Source: Paracyclopina nana (Eukaryota; Arthropoda; Copepoda; Cyclopoida; Cyclopettidae). From it: a stretch of DNA of 64,000 nucleotides. Made by a program: the position numbers and the translations under genes. The stretch lies in NCBI GenBank assembly GCA_019096065.1, contig JAGUCH010000004.1:8618001-8682000 (forward strand). Reading direction: 5' to 3'. Under the pieces are notes generated by a model that searched no databases, was not told the DNA's origin, and was given only the letters and a program-made list of their open reading frames with translations. This document shows positions 10,023 to 22,800 of this stretch, piece by piece; within the stretch, counting starts at the first letter, position 1, and every line of letters begins with the position of its first letter.

Positions 10023-10299
10023 CCTATAACGAAGAAAAGAGAAAACAATTAGTTTTTCTTGCACTCCAATGTGTGTGTGGCTCATTGGAATAATTTATAT
10101 CACATCAAGTCGTGGTGGTGGGGCATCATCTATGTAATAGGTATAACGAGTAGGAAATGCCATCTTCTTGAGCCTTCTTCCTCTTTTTTTTTGCATATCT
10201 TGGTGGCAAGGCATTGATTATTACTATTATCCTATAAATGTCTATGAATATTGTATCACATATTAGGTTTGCTTGGAATTCTTTCACTAAGTAGTCTTT

Positions 10300-11739
10300 T
10301 CACCACGTGGGGTCATAGCCTTTCCAATTTAGGTTGGGAGCCACAAAGACCCTGAGCCCTTTGTACATTGTGGACACGACTCCCTTGTAGGCCATCCTTG
10401 GGACTCCGGACTTGAAGTCGTCCATGATGCCGAGGCCATGGGCTATTTTCTTGAACGACTCTTTAGTGTGGTAAATCAGCCTCACAGACTTGTGCCCGGT
10501 GATTTGGCCGTTCTTCAAGTCGGGCAAGGTCACGACTGGACTCTCTTGGTTGAGCACCCTTTCCATCATTTGGTCGTAGTTGTCTTTCATCAAATATGTC
10601 AAGTCTTTGGCCAAAAAGTCCACCGGCTGCGAGCTCAGCTCGATGAACTTGAGGTGCTTGTCAAAGAAAAGGCCGTTTGACACGCCAATCTTGCCAAAGG
10701 TCTTGGTCCTTGATATCTCTGGCCTTATGCAAGCTCTGCCTTGCCTCTGGACCGGTTGCCTCATCCAGTCATCCCAGTAGGACTTTGGCCATTTGGGCCC
10801 GATCTCAGCGTTCCACAACTCCTTGGTCATCATCCAACCCAGGCCACCAAAAAAGTCCGTCCGGTAGAGGACCTCCGGGTGGTTTTGGTCAATCAGGCCA
10901 ACTTTTCCGTTGTCATTCCAGGCGGACACACACCACAAAGTTGGATCTGCTTTCAAAATGGGCAGCGTGGCTTCGAAGTAGTTGAAAAAGTCAGGGGCCA
11001 CCTCCAGGTCATCTTCGACAATGATCACTTGGTCATGGCGCATCACATTGAAGACCTGATTCAAGGCCCATCCATAGTGTCTGGCTATCTTGAAGTACCC
11101 AGCAAATTTCCTCTCCTTTTTGGGAATGTCAATCTCGGACTGGTCAGGCTGCTGAATAAATGTGATCTTGTCCCCATACGCCTTGATGACACCCGTCGTC
11201 TCAGAGTGTCCACAATCCTTAATGAAAGCATGAAGATAACGATAAAATGCAACGCATAAATTATATATCACCTGTGACACTATGATGGGGAATTTGGCCT
11301 TGTCTTTCCTATAAGCCAACAAGGAGTCCAGAGCTTTGCTCACGGTCACTCGATTGCAAGCAAACATGAGCACGGGAATAACGACGGTGGCTTTTGCTGC
11401 TGGCTGTTGCACCATAATTTTGCGCTCACTAATAATGTGTTTGTTACTTTTGCCACCGCCATCAGCATGAAATGTTTTGTTTCTTCGAGATTCTTTCACA
11501 GCCTCGTGTAAAGCCAAGAGTAGCTCACTATTTTCATCATTTGTCCGCTTCAAGCGGACAGCAAAGTCCTCAATTTTGGCGGAAAGCGCCTGGAATGAGG
11601 GACGACTGTTTTCGGAAAGACCCAGCTTTTTCCTCACCGTCTCGGCGTTTGGGCGGTGCACGAACAGAAAATACGTCATGAAAATCCACAAGAACAAGGC
11701 CAGGCTACCCCAAATGAAAAGCTGTTCTTTCTTCATCAT
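10300..11739 (-). CDS. MGAT1: Alpha-1,3-mannosyl-glycoprotein 2-beta-N-acetylglucosaminyltransferase (GnT-I)
   Basis: Medial-Golgi enzyme that adds the first GlcNAc to Man5GlcNAc2 and so opens hybrid and complex N-glycan synthesis. Two exons, 11739-11272 and 11217-10300, are separated by a 54 bp in-frame intron without stops (CAG|GTGATA, TTAAG|GAT). Splicing restores the family's IVSQDCGH. About 461 residues (human 445). Topology is type II: a short cytosolic MMKKEQ, one membrane anchor (LFIWGSLALFLWIFMTYFLF), a stem, then the GT13 domain. Conserved motifs are VIIVEDDLEVAPDFF (the EDD metal/nucleotide site), LWCVSAWNDNG, DFFGGLGWM, KSYWDDWMRQP, ACIRPEISRT and the C-terminal KSGVPRMAYKG. The ATG at 11757 would add six residues; 11739 fits the family better. 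Start codons are two adjacent ATGs (11739 and 11736). Confidence 0.95.
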   Translation of the reverse strand: MMKKEQLFIWGSLALFLWIFMTYFLFVHRPNAETVRKKLGLSENSRPSFQALSAKIEDFAVRLKRTNDENSELLLALHEAVKESRRNKTFHADGGGKSNKHIISERKIMVQQPAAKATVVIPVLMFACNRVTVSKALDSLLAYRKDKAKFPIIVSQVIYNLCVAFYRYLHAFIKDCGHSETTGVIKAYGDKITFIQQPDQSEIDIPKKERKFAGYFKIARHYGWALNQVFNVMRHDQVIIVEDDLEVAPDFFNYFEATLPILKADPTLWCVSAWNDNGKVGLIDQNHPEVLYRTDFFGGLGWMMTKELWNAEIGPKWPKSYWDDWMRQPVQRQGRACIRPEISRTKTFGKIGVSNGLFFDKHLKFIELSSQPVDFLAKDLTYLMKDNYDQMMERVLNQESPVVTLPDLKNGQITGHKSVRLIYHTKESFKKIAHGLGIMDDFKSGVPRMAYKGVVSTMYKGLRVFVAPNLNWKGYDPTW

Positions 11740-11757
11740 GCAGCGGTCGAAAAGCAT

Positions 11758-12415
11758 AACTCTACTATGTTGTCATGACATTTCTATCTTCTGATGCTTT
11801 CAGTGAGCTAATTTTCAGCTAATGTCGTGTTGGCCTCTCCAGAGCAAGGTCGAAAAATCACTCGAGACAAAAAGAAACCTCAACTTTACTCCTGTGCTTT
11901 TACCTTTTGGCACAGGAACATGATCTTGAAATTAGTGTCTTATTTTAAGAAGCCAATTATTAGATCATTCCTTTCGAAGTGTGGCCTAAATTTGCTTCAA
12001 TTCCAAAAGACGATTAAATATTTTGCCTCAAAAAAGTCTACTTGAGGCTTGACACAGAACCGAAAGGGCAAGACTATCTCAGCGGATTTTCCATGAATGC
12101 AATGCTTTTTTATGTTATGCATTGAACAGCTGGCTAATAAAATCAGCCAACTTAATTTAAATGGTTGTAAAGAAGGCTTTTACAGTGCCAAGACTTGAAA
12201 TTTGATCTTTTGACAAAATCAAGGAAAGATCTGTTGGCCTAAAAAATACTAGTCAAGTTCTGCAAAGAAGAGCTATTTCAAAAGCTATTTTTTCAAAGGC
12301 GGATTTTTGGCGGTTTTTCACACTTTTTGGCCATAAACAAGCTTGACATTAAAATAGCGTTGTAATGGTTGCCGCTCCACTTGGATTTGTTTACATGTAC
12401 AATTTTTGGTGAGAA
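11758..12415. other. Divergent intergenic region between MGAT1 (-) and the SR-rich gene (+)
   Basis: About 650 bp, AT-rich, probably containing both promoters. No gene or named motif was found; the plus-strand open frame 11827-12045 has no support. Confidence 0.5.
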
Positions 12416-15400
12416 ATGGAAATTCCCTTGCCTCCCCCAGGCCCTCCACCGGGCTCAAACGAATATTCTCCCAGCCACGTGACCTCGCCTCATTCCGATG
12501 ACGACGAAAATTCGGCGAGCACACCCAAGAAATCCGCCAAAGCAGTGCTGAGCAAGAAGAAAGCGTCAAACATTTTAAAGTCGCTGAAATCCGACTTGTA
12601 CTCGGCCAAGAAGACGAAAATCACCAATTTTCGGTCGGCCAACGCCAAGGATGAGGAGGAGCCCGAGAAGTCGGCGGCCGAAATTGACGAGGAGCTCCGG
12701 GTCGAACGGGAGAAAATCAAGGAGAAAATGGCTGCCTTCAGGTCGTCGACTGACAAAGAGCGGAAACTCAACATTGAAAGTATTATTGAGGAGGAAAAGT
12801 TCGAGAAGAGGAAATTGATGCCGAAAATCGACATGATGCCAAACAAGGCTGGCTCTTCGTTCCACCAAATGCGAATTGCAGCCGGACCTGTGGATGTTGA
12901 CCTGCTCAATCAGCAAAGGGCGGAAGAGGCTGCCATGAGGCTGGCCGAGGCCAACCGAGCGATCGTCAACAAAGGCCCTATTGTGTGTGACAACTTCGGC
13001 TTTGTGACTGCCCAGGGCAGGCAACTGGTGGAGCCTCCACCTGAGCCTAAGAAGGAGCGAAGCAAAAGACACCGGAGTCGGAGCCGGAGTCGCGAGCGGA
13101 AACGGCGGAAAAGCCTCGAAAGGGAGCGAGAGGCTGAAAGGCTAAAGGCCGAGGAAGAGCGAGAGATGAAGGCCGTGAGGGAAAAGTACAAACTCGATGC
13201 ATTGCCCGCTTCCTGGGCAGCCATGAAATCCGCCAAGATCAGCGTCAGCGATTCGGATTTTGTCACACTCAAGAGAGCCTTTAAGCAGACTGAGGAGCAT
13301 TCCAGCTACAAGAAGGCTGTCACGCTAGTCAAAGCAGCCGAGATTGATCCCGTGGTGAAGGAGTGCGAAAAGGTCAACAACCCCACCAAGTGGATCGAGT
13401 TCCCTCTGAAATCCATCAAAAAGACAAAGACTGAGCCTTCGATTGAGTGGTGCATAAATCGAAGGCTTGCATCTACGACATTTCTAAAAGGCCGCCAAGA
13501 CTACCCTGAAGCTGTGTCGGCTTTGACAGCCTTGGTGGAGTCCCAGAAGCTGCCCAGCAGTAGCACCAGTGAGGAGCTGAGCGAAAAGAGCCAACAAACT
13601 TGGTACGTGAGACCCGATGACTTCCTGAAGCCATCCGCCTCTGGGGCGGTTTTTCCGGTTGCTAAAAAGGCCAAAAAGAAGAAAAAGTCCAAGGATCTGA
13701 GCAAAGAGGATCTCGTCAAGTTGCTTGAGCAAGACCTGGGCAAGAAGCGGAAAAAGAAGAAGAAGAAGAAAAGCAATAATACTGAGGAGGAGGAGGAGGA
13801 GGACGAAGACATTTCCAAGAAGAAGAAGAAGAAAAAGAAGAACAAGGACTCGAGTCCCAAGGTGAAAAAGTCAAAGCGGAAGGAGGTTGTTGAAGAGCTG
13901 TTGGACGCTCATCCCTTTTCCGCCAAGCTCATGAATATGGCCGGCTACAACAAGGATGAAGAAGTTGCCTTAGAATCTAGCAAAAAGTCGAGAAGAAGAA
14001 GCAGGGAGGATCCTAGGTCACCTTCTCCTCCGCCCACGTTGAAAAAGTCCATATCCAGATCGGCTCCGAGAACTCCTCCAGAGCCTGCTGCCAGGTCCGT
14101 CTCACCACCCACCGATCCAAGACTGCGACTGGGAATCCGCCAATTCGGCCCCAGGACGCCCAGTCCGCCTCCAAGGAAGACTGGACCGCGAACACCGAGT
14201 CCTCGGTACTCGAGATCGAGTCCAAGATATCGCGGTCGCACCTCACCTCCCCCAAGGCCAAAGAGGCCAAGGTCTCCCCGCGGCTCCTCTCCTCACTATT
14301 CCAGGTCAAGATACAACTCGGAATTCAGGCTTGAGCGTAGCGTGGCTGACAGCACCATCAATGATGCGGATTTGATCCTGGACCAATCCATGGGGCTGAT
14401 TTCGGACGTGAGGCAAAACAATTCGCCTAAGAGGCCTTCGCTCGACGAAAGGCTGGAGAAGGAGCTGGGAATCAAAGTGCGTGGTGACAACGACGCTAAT
14501 GGCTTGATCCCGGATCTATCCAGGCCTCCTCCAGGGTACCTACCCAACGTTCCTCAATATCCTCAAAAGTCTGTTGCGGTCGATCCCCCGGAGGAAGGTC
14601 GACTTGTCAGGATTGGAAACATGCTTCAGATCGTGCCAGAGCCCAACGGCAAGACGCCAGCAGTTGATCATGAGTCCAACAAAGCCAAGGAGATGATGAG
14701 GAAGTTGGAAGAGCAGAAGAGGAAAAAGGAGGCTGAGCGGAAGGTGCGAAGAGAGCAAAGGCTGGCAGAGATGCAGAAAAGACAACTAGAAGACAGCAAT
14801 GTGGGCAATGAGGAAGTCTTGGCTGTCAAGACAAGTTCCAGGTAGATCTAAACACTCAAAAAAGTCAAAGAGTATCGGATTATGCTGCTCTTTCATTTTT
14901 TTCGAGTGTTCATCAATTGAACGGAGTGGCAAAATCAACTTAAGCTGAAATTGTAGGATTCTCGAGAGCATTGAACGGGAGGAAGATCATGAGGCCAAAG
15001 TCCTAGCCGAGGCCATGACCAGTGTGCCTGAGCAGGACTCGGATGACAACGATGAAGATCTTGAGGATGTACAAAGCCTGTCCGCTGCCAAACGGAGCAA
15101 GCAGAGGAAAAAGAATGAAATTAGGTACATATCGCTGAAGCCACTGTCCAAGAAGGAGAGAAAGCGACAGCAGAAGATGATCATAGGCGATCAAGCCAAC
15201 GCAGCTGCAGAGCAAGAGCCCGATGACGTCGACGAGGACTCTGAGGATTACGTCAGACCAAGTCCTGTGCCCTTGCCCGATGCCGACTCGGTCAAGTCCA
15301 TATTGCACCGGTTCGGCAACTTGGACAAGAAGAGCGAGTCCGGCAAGAAGGTGCTCAGGTATGCCGACGGCGTTTTGCCCGGCCAAGGCTCTCCGGACCA

Positions 15401-15696
15401 CCACAATGCTCCACAAGAGCCGTCCCCTCCTCCTCCAGCCAGCAGCAGGTATGTAGCTCTACTTTTGGGGAAATTCGGTTCTAACTGAGAAACTTTGCAG
15501 GAAGCGTCGCAAAAAGATAGCAGTGCGCATAATTGAGACGAAAAGGAGGCGAAATGGCAGCAGTTCTGACGATGACGAGGATGAGGCCACCAGCAACTTG
15601 TCGGCCGCGCCTCCGCCTCCCTCGGGGACTCCAATGCTCTACCACTCGGCGGATTTCGTCGCAAAATTCACCAACAATGCGACTCAAGTCAACTAA
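12416..15696 (+). CDS. Long SR/KKK-rich nuclear protein, family not recognised
   Basis: Three exons, 12416-14841, 14957-15448 and 15501-15696, join in phase 2 (CCAG|GTAGAT, TTGTAG|GAT; GCAG|GTATGT, TTGCAG|GAA) to give 1037 residues. The start ATG is the first in frame and is followed by a Pro-rich MEIPLPPPGPPPG. Then come an acidic/Lys helix-rich region, an SR-type patch (KRHRSRSRSRERKRRKS, about residues 220-240), a folded-looking stretch (about 255-400, with TWYVRPDDFL near its end), runs of Lys and Glu (about 415-480), and an RS/PRTPSP-rich region (about 530-640). The C-terminus has a conserved-looking VLRYADGVLPGQGSP block. Multiple nuclear localisation-type basic clusters point to the nucleus, and the SR and PRTPSP repeats point to splicing or transcription factories. 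No known domain was recognised, so the function is not assigned. Confidence 0.85.
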
Positions 15697-16737
15697 CTTC
15701 AATTCCTCATGTACAATTGTGATCCAATTTTCCAATAACAGCCTCATTCAATGCGATTCCGCTCGAGCCCCGATCAACTTTTTCAAAATTCATTACCGCC
15801 TCAGATGAGGCCACCAGAGAAATGGATTCAAAGAGAACCAGAAGTGGATTTTTGAGATAATAATGTTAGTGCGGCTGTTTTAAAGCTTATCAAAGTTGCT
15901 CTTAAGCCGAGTTGCTATTTAAATGGAAATTCGGCTGCTGCATACTAACATGGTGGAAGTGACAGTACATCTTATTGTGCAATTGGCTTATTTTGTTGCT
16001 GTGGCAGCGTCCTCCGAATAATTCATATGCATAGCTGCCTCACCTGGGGAGAAGGGTAAGAATTCCCGAGTGGCGTGAGGCCCACCGAGTGGAAATCAAT
16101 TTGCAAGTTTCGCAGTTGTGCCAAAGTTGAAAACGCCGCTATTATTGCAGGCATCAAAGCCAAATTGTTGAAAGCCCAAAGGAAACTTTAATTTGTTGAG
16201 TACCCAAAGAAAAAAAGCATTTCATTGGTCTTTAATTTAATTAGGTGCAATGGTTTCGCTGGAAACCATCTAGTCACCCTGTGTCTCGTTAAAGCTTCAA
16301 AGAACTCGTGGGGATATTTTAAAAAATATGTTTTCAAAGCCATCTGTGCCAACAGCTAGTGTGCTGTAATTTTCATTCCCACAAAGGTAATCCGTTTTAA
16401 GGGCGCTAATTGATGGGCTTTGAAAAGTAAACAAACGCACGTGGGTTTTTCAGCGACGACAAATGCCTCTTCCCTGGAAAGCCATCATGAAGATCGTGGT
16501 CATCAGCTGATGATGATGAGTCAATGATGGCAGCAAATTGGAGGTAGGGAGGGGTTTGTTATTGTCGCGGATTTCGTTGCTGGCGCTGCTCAAGCTCATT
16601 GGCAGCAATTCAGCTCGGCGGCAGCTGCGCAGGCTGCAGGAAGCTGGCAGCAGTGCAGGATCGCCATCATTCGTCAGTAGGAGCCAAAACGGCTCCAAAA
16701 CAACAATTTCGAATCGGACCGAGGCGTGACAGCCATC
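15697..16737. other. Intergenic region before the srGAP locus
   Basis: About 1 kb after the SR-rich gene stop. It should contain that gene's 3'UTR and the promoter of the most 5' srGAP first exon. No other gene is supported. The minus-strand frame at 16450-16878 is antisense to the srGAP exon and is not credible. Confidence 0.5.
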
Positions 16738-16855
16738 ATGGCTTTGTCCGAAGGCATCGTCAAGATCAACTCCAGGGCTCTGGAGCAGACCGAGCTCAAG
16801 CGGTTGGACAAGCTGGAGAAAGAGGCCGTCGGCTCCAACGGGTTCATGCTCAAAG
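16738..16855 (+). CDS. srGAP: srGAP alternative first exon 1
   Basis: ATG at 16738 opens 39 codons plus one base (MALSEGIVKINSRALEQTEL ... FMLK), ending at a donor CAAAG|GTAGG in phase 1, the phase required by the shared acceptor at 25683. The helical, charged sequence is plausible as an extension of the first F-BAR helix. Seen: frame, donor and phase. Inferred: use as a first exon. Confidence 0.6.
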
Positions 16856-19800
16856 GTAGGAATTTGAATATCCCGCAAACTTTTCCCGTGGCAAAGTTGT
16901 ATGCAAATTCGGCGTCAAGTACTTTTAACTTTTGCGCCTTTGTTATGATCGGGCGGGCCTCGCAACAAACTTTGACCCCGCGCGCAACCTTTTAAAATAT
17001 GAATGCCATCACGCTCGATGATCCGGATCAGCGAAGCGCATCACGTCTAAGGTGACGGCGAATGCAAAGTAATTGCACATTCGCTACGTTATCCTCTATG
17101 CTATATGCGCGTGTATGAGAAAAAGGCTCTCTCTTCAATTGTGCAGAGGAGGCCACATGGGGAATGGAGGCCGCTCAAAGCCTACGAAAGGCAACACGAA
17201 CGTGACATCTGACATCATGGAGGCAATCAAAATCTTAATCAGCCCTTGGCAGCACAATATCCATGCATAGTACTCTTATAAGCGTCACTTTTGCGGCCTT
17301 TGCTCCACATAGTGAAATGAGAGGAGCTCGCCATCCTCGCGGCGGAGGCTTTCGTATGATCAAAAGGACCTGAGAGCCTCGACAGTGCGGAAGCCAATCT
17401 CGAAGGCTATTTTTGAATCAGCCCGAAGAAAACCGCGCGCGGGTTTCGTAGTAGCTGCACAGGTGACTGCTTTTTATGCAGCAGAAGCTACCTGGCTTGC
17501 GTTATTCAAGCGAAGCCGACTTTTGCCACCATCATTTGGAAAAACAAAGCATGATCATGAAGAACTCGGACAGTGAGCGCCATTTGGCAGTGCCATCCAT
17601 GAAGAGGCTGGGATCCCTGCGAAAAAGGCCATTCTTTCACAGTAAGATTGAACAGCTCCTTAGTCAAACTGCTGATGATCCACTCATTATTTTATCTCAT
17701 AAAGAAGAACTTTTGCCGCAATAAGTTACTCTGTTATCAGCAAATTCGGCGTGGACACAGTGGGAATGCGAGCTCGCTTGACAGCCGCATTTTTAGGCCT
17801 CTCTTTTCCGCGCACTGCTAATTACTTTTGCTATACGTATCCTTTACTTATTGGTAGCCCTTAAACGTTGATTTATCAATTGCAGTCCGAACTTTGAATG
17901 CGCTTCTTCTTTTTCCTCGTTGCGTCGAATTAATTTTTCTTTTGCATTCGAAGTCTCATGCGAAAAGGCTCGCAAGATGATGTCTCAATTAGATGTCATG
18001 GCCATAACTTGAAAAAGAGGAGGAAAAAAGAGAGCATCGCCAACTTTTGTTCGATAACTTTTGAGAAATGAACTTGATTTGACGGAGAGCACGGAGAAGC
18101 CATCATTTTCTTTTCGAAAGCCTATTTTTGAGGGGCCCGAAGCCCCAGTGTGCAATTTATGCTGAGAGGAAACGAGATTATGATTAGAGGCTAGCTCGCT
18201 GCAAGTTTAGCTGCTTTATTAAGCGATTGACATTTTGAGCGAAGCTACGTTCGCAAGTGACCTTTTTAAATGGCCTCAGAGGCTGCTTCTACATTAGAGG
18301 CCGCCGGTGCTGCCGGGGACCAAATTGATGGCATTTTTCATCAAAGCGGGAAGCACAAACTCATTCGTGGGGAATTGAAAAAGAATCCCGAACTGAACAG
18401 TAAGCAACTAGCTCCTTTTTCACGTGATTCTATGTACGAAAGAAGCTTAGGCTAAATGCTCACATTTTGGAGCAGCGCATAATCTGCATTGTGCTACATG
18501 GCCTTATTATTATTAGTATTAGCATGACATGGATAATTGCCAGCTTTTTCCGCCCCAATGTGCCGATAATATCGGTCTCAACTATTGGGAAAGTTGGCTT
18601 TTTCTTGGAACTCGTGCTTTTTTAGGTGGCGAAATCTCGGCAGTCATGGAAAAGAAGGCTGCGTTGTTGTTCGAAGGCTGTTTTCATATCAGCAATTCAT
18701 TAATTTAAAGATTTGCAACGCGAGATAAGCGTGTTTGAGCAATGGGAAAAACGCCTTTTTAAATGTTTCATTCCTTGCCGTTTTTCTGTTAAATATAAGA
18801 GACACTATGACGATGGGGTCAAAATGTGGCATTTGCAAATGGGAAATTCCCAATTCATCCTGGGCGGAGTCGATTTATTTTGTAAACGGAAATGAACTTT
18901 AGCCATTAGCCGGAAAATTGCGCTAAATTGTATCAACAGATTTTTCGGGCTGTCAAAACGAAACTTTGTGCTAGGATCATGTTTTTCCTCAGCATTGAAA
19001 TTCAATCGCTTCCTCCTTTACATTTTATTAGCAATGGATGTTTTATCTTGTGCGATGACCGCAGATGAATTTGCATTCTTTCATTTGCCTCCCATCTTTC
19101 AAGGCTGGAAGCATTGTCAAGTCCACAAAAAGTATCCAAATCACGCTGAAATTTGACTGTAAGCTTCGAGTCTCCAGTATATAGTTCACTTGCCCGTCTG
19201 AAACCACACCTGTGCGCAATTCTTTAAAGTTTCGGAGAGCGAGTTAGTAAGTAGGATCAACAGCTTTCCACGCCTTATCCGCACGAAGAAAGTTATAAAT
19301 GCTTTTTGAGCTGAACGCCCGCGCCATGAATCCCACAAACAAAACGGCACACTTTCCAGCCGTAAAACCATATGGATTTCGCGCAATTTTCAAGCTTTTT
19401 TTTCCTGGTTGAAAGCCATTTTTTTGCGCCTCGCTCCCTTACATCGGCCAATCAAATTGCCGCTCGTCATCACGTGACGAGTTTCGCGCGCGCGACAGTG
19501 TGCTGGAAAAGCGCCATCTATAAGGCTTGTTTGTCCCTCCGCTGGCTTATAGCGAGGAAAAGTGCGACGTTCGTCTAATATTAGACCTATCCGTTGCCTT
19601 CATGCTTGTTTTTGCGTCTATATTGGTTGCCATTCAATGCGGATCATTAGCGCATTGAGAAGACTGTTTTTCAATGAGCTAATTGCGGCTTTATCTCTAT
19701 TCTTGGATGGATCCACGTCGATGACGTCACCTGCCCAAAGCAAAGGAGGGACTGTAAAGCAGAAATCCGTCTTAGAGTGTCGTCTCATTGGGCATTTTGC

Positions 19801-22800
19801 GAGAATAATCATGTGGGTGATGATTAGCTGGAAAGTGAAAACACGTGGCGGAATGAGCCGTCAACTGTCATTTTCCCCCTGTTTCGGCTGGGGGTCCAAC
19901 TTTTAATGGTGAATTTCAAACGCTGTAAATGCGACGAAACTGGACCGTTTTAGCATTACCTCGTCATTTTTGGTGCTCGCGTCATTTTCCCACCTTCATA
20001 GGCATCTCGGCTGAGCAATGAATGACTGGCGCATAATATATAACAATGGCAGATCATCCAATCCTCGTGGGTGTCGCAGTTCAGACCAAACATGATGCGC
20101 TGACGGAAAAAATCATTCTTACTACCTTTCAACCTGAAGTAAAGCTTTTATTTGCCTACTGACTTATCCGTCATCTTTTTTGAGTTGCAACAGCCCAAAA
20201 TGCGCCGCAACGCGTTTGACCCATGTCCTGGCAGCTGACTTTTTATTTACAGAACGGTTTATTCCGAACATGCGGCGTTGGGTGCGTCGAGTGCTTGCGC
20301 TCGGGCCAAAGCCCGTGAAATCGAGCGAGCTTGGAGAGTTTGGCAGCAGATTCTTCGCATTAAAGATGTCTGCGTTGATGTTGATGCGACCCGGGGCGCG
20401 CACGAAAAAAGATCAACAGCTGGCTCCTCTCGTTAGTTCCCATGCTGCACTTAGGCGATTCTCCCAGGCATCCTTGCGTCGACGGAAGGCCGTAGATTTG
20501 GAGCTAAATTCATCGCGTCAAAAATGAGCTTGCACCCTTCAAAAAAAGCGGCACGCCAAAGCTATCGATTTTGCACCAACGCCAACCATTTTTTGCTTCC
20601 ATTTTCAGGTAAGTTGGAGCTTTCCAAAGCCCTCAATCAGCGAATGCAAGCGCATGGAACTCGGCTTTCAATCAATTTTACCGCAAGCGCTAATCTTCGG
20701 CTGTCTTTTTATCGGAGATTTAGCGAACGCGCGTGAATTCGATGAGGAGCGATTTGCAAGTAGATGTTAATCGCTGGGGCAAGCTGCTGGCGCGCGCGCG
20801 CGCTTGGCTGGTGCAGGTCGCGCACTGCGCGCGCGCGCACGCGTTTTGTTGAGTCTGCCGAGTTGAGTTGACTAAAAGTAGTGTGGAATCATGATCGCGT
20901 TGAAAAGGGTCGATTTGTGTTCTGCGCAACTGTTGCAGCGGCTCGAGTGAAAAATAGCAATAATGTTTCAGTGCATCATCCAAAGAAATAATGGACTCAT
21001 CTACAACTCTGCGGAGCTCAAGAATGTCTTCCCAGGTAGGGCAAAGATCGTTTTCCAGACCTTTTTGCGTGTGAAGGGTGGTGGAAAAACTGGTTTTCCG
21101 CTCCTGACACCCCGACATTTCAGCCCGTTTTCGCTTGATGCGGCTTTGTTTACGTCGCTCGCCTTAATGATCCAAATTCAATTCGCGATGACAGTTGGCT
21201 GGCCAGTGTCAATTTGGTCCGGTGCGTGGCAAGTTTCGCAGCAAGTTTCATCGCGGATTTTGCCAAAAAAAAAGACACATTTATCGTTGCGGCTGCGCAT
21301 GCGCGTCAAAAAACATTGCCTCGCTTTTCTTCATGCCCATAAATCATCTTTTTAAAAACGATGATGCTCGCAAACCAGACGAGTCGAGAACTTGTTTGTC
21401 TTGCCAAACTTGGGCTCGGCCCTTGCCTGGAAAAATAATAATAACCATGCCTAATTGGAGGCTATCATTTACGCAGCATGGAATTGCTCCTCCATCTCTT
21501 TAGCAGAAAAATCAGGTGAATTGGGTCCAGCAGCCCGAGGTGATCTCACTAATGGCGAAACTTTCTCCGGCATCATCAACACAATATCATGGGCATGCCA
21601 ATGCAGTAGCGGGCTTTGTTGTTGACATGCGGGGTGCAGTATGAGTCATCTAACGTTGACTTTACACCCCCGAGCTCGGCTGAAAACTTTCTCCGCTAAC
21701 AGCCGTGATTGTTCAGCTGACGACAAATAATGGGCGCATAAATAGCGTTGTAAGGCCAAAAAGGGGTTGGTGGAACGGCTTCTAAGCACATGTGTGCACA
21801 GCCCTTGCTTTTGAGCCTCAACAAAATGCAGACGAGGAATTAAGTTAATAGCGCCAAACTATTTCCAAAGATTATCTCTCGCGCGTGAAGAATTGTTTCT
21901 GGCTTGAAAGGATCCTGCTGGAGATTTAAGATTTTGATATTTTCCATCCCATGCCATGGCAAAATTGTGAAATACGCGCGCATTCTTTTTAACGGAGGAG
22001 GAAAACAAGCTCAGATTTCACTGTAACATGGGAAGCCAAATTTGTTTTCCATTCTAGATCAGCAGCATTCAGGTCATCGCAGCTGATTTTACAGTCAGCT
22101 GATGCGAGCTGAAATCAGCTGATGCGAGCTGAAATCAGCTGATGTAAAATAATCGATGTAGGCTTGCTTAAGCGATGTAATTTTGTTGCAAATGGTCAGT
22201 TTTGATGCTGACCCAATTTCAAAGCAGGATGACAAAGCCATGACAACAAGTGGGAAATTTCTTTGAGAAAATTGACATTTCATCCCCCGCTGTGTTCAAT
22301 GTTCAGCAAAGGGGGGCCAAGATGAATGACTTGAGCCAAGATCATCTTGACACGCACACACTCGCTGCACAAACGTCCATATTTGGGTAATTTTGAGGAG
22401 CAGCCATTTTGCCTCCTCCTCGGGCATGAATTTTGAATAGGGTAAATGGCAAACAAACAAGCTTTGTGATTAAGGGTTCACAGCCATATAATTTTATGCA
22501 TAGCGGTAAGCATCGCCTTCTTTTAGCTTTAAAATTGATTTTTCATGCCCATATTTCCTCTTTTGGCACTGCCTTGATATAGCCACATTTCAATGGCATT
22601 TAAAAAAGGCAGAGTCATCGACTAGCCTTAAATTGCTTTGGCTTCCATTTTCATGATAAAGTTATCATCATCCTTCGAAAATCTCCCAAAGTGATTTTGA
22701 AAAAACACGCATTTTAGGACACATCCCAGTTAAGCACTATGGGACAATTAATTAAGAGGCAATTACGTGGAGGCCATAGTTGCATCATTAGTGTAATTAC

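Noticed and set aside
12490..14309. Minus-strand Ser/Leu/Phe-rich frames across the SR-rich gene
   Set aside because: Antisense shadows of Lys/Glu/Ser repeats.
20792..20842. Alternating GC tract as a Z-DNA or CRISPR-like feature
   Set aside because: A simple GC dinucleotide run in CpG-rich promoter sequence explains it; no spacer-repeat structure exists anywhere in the window.
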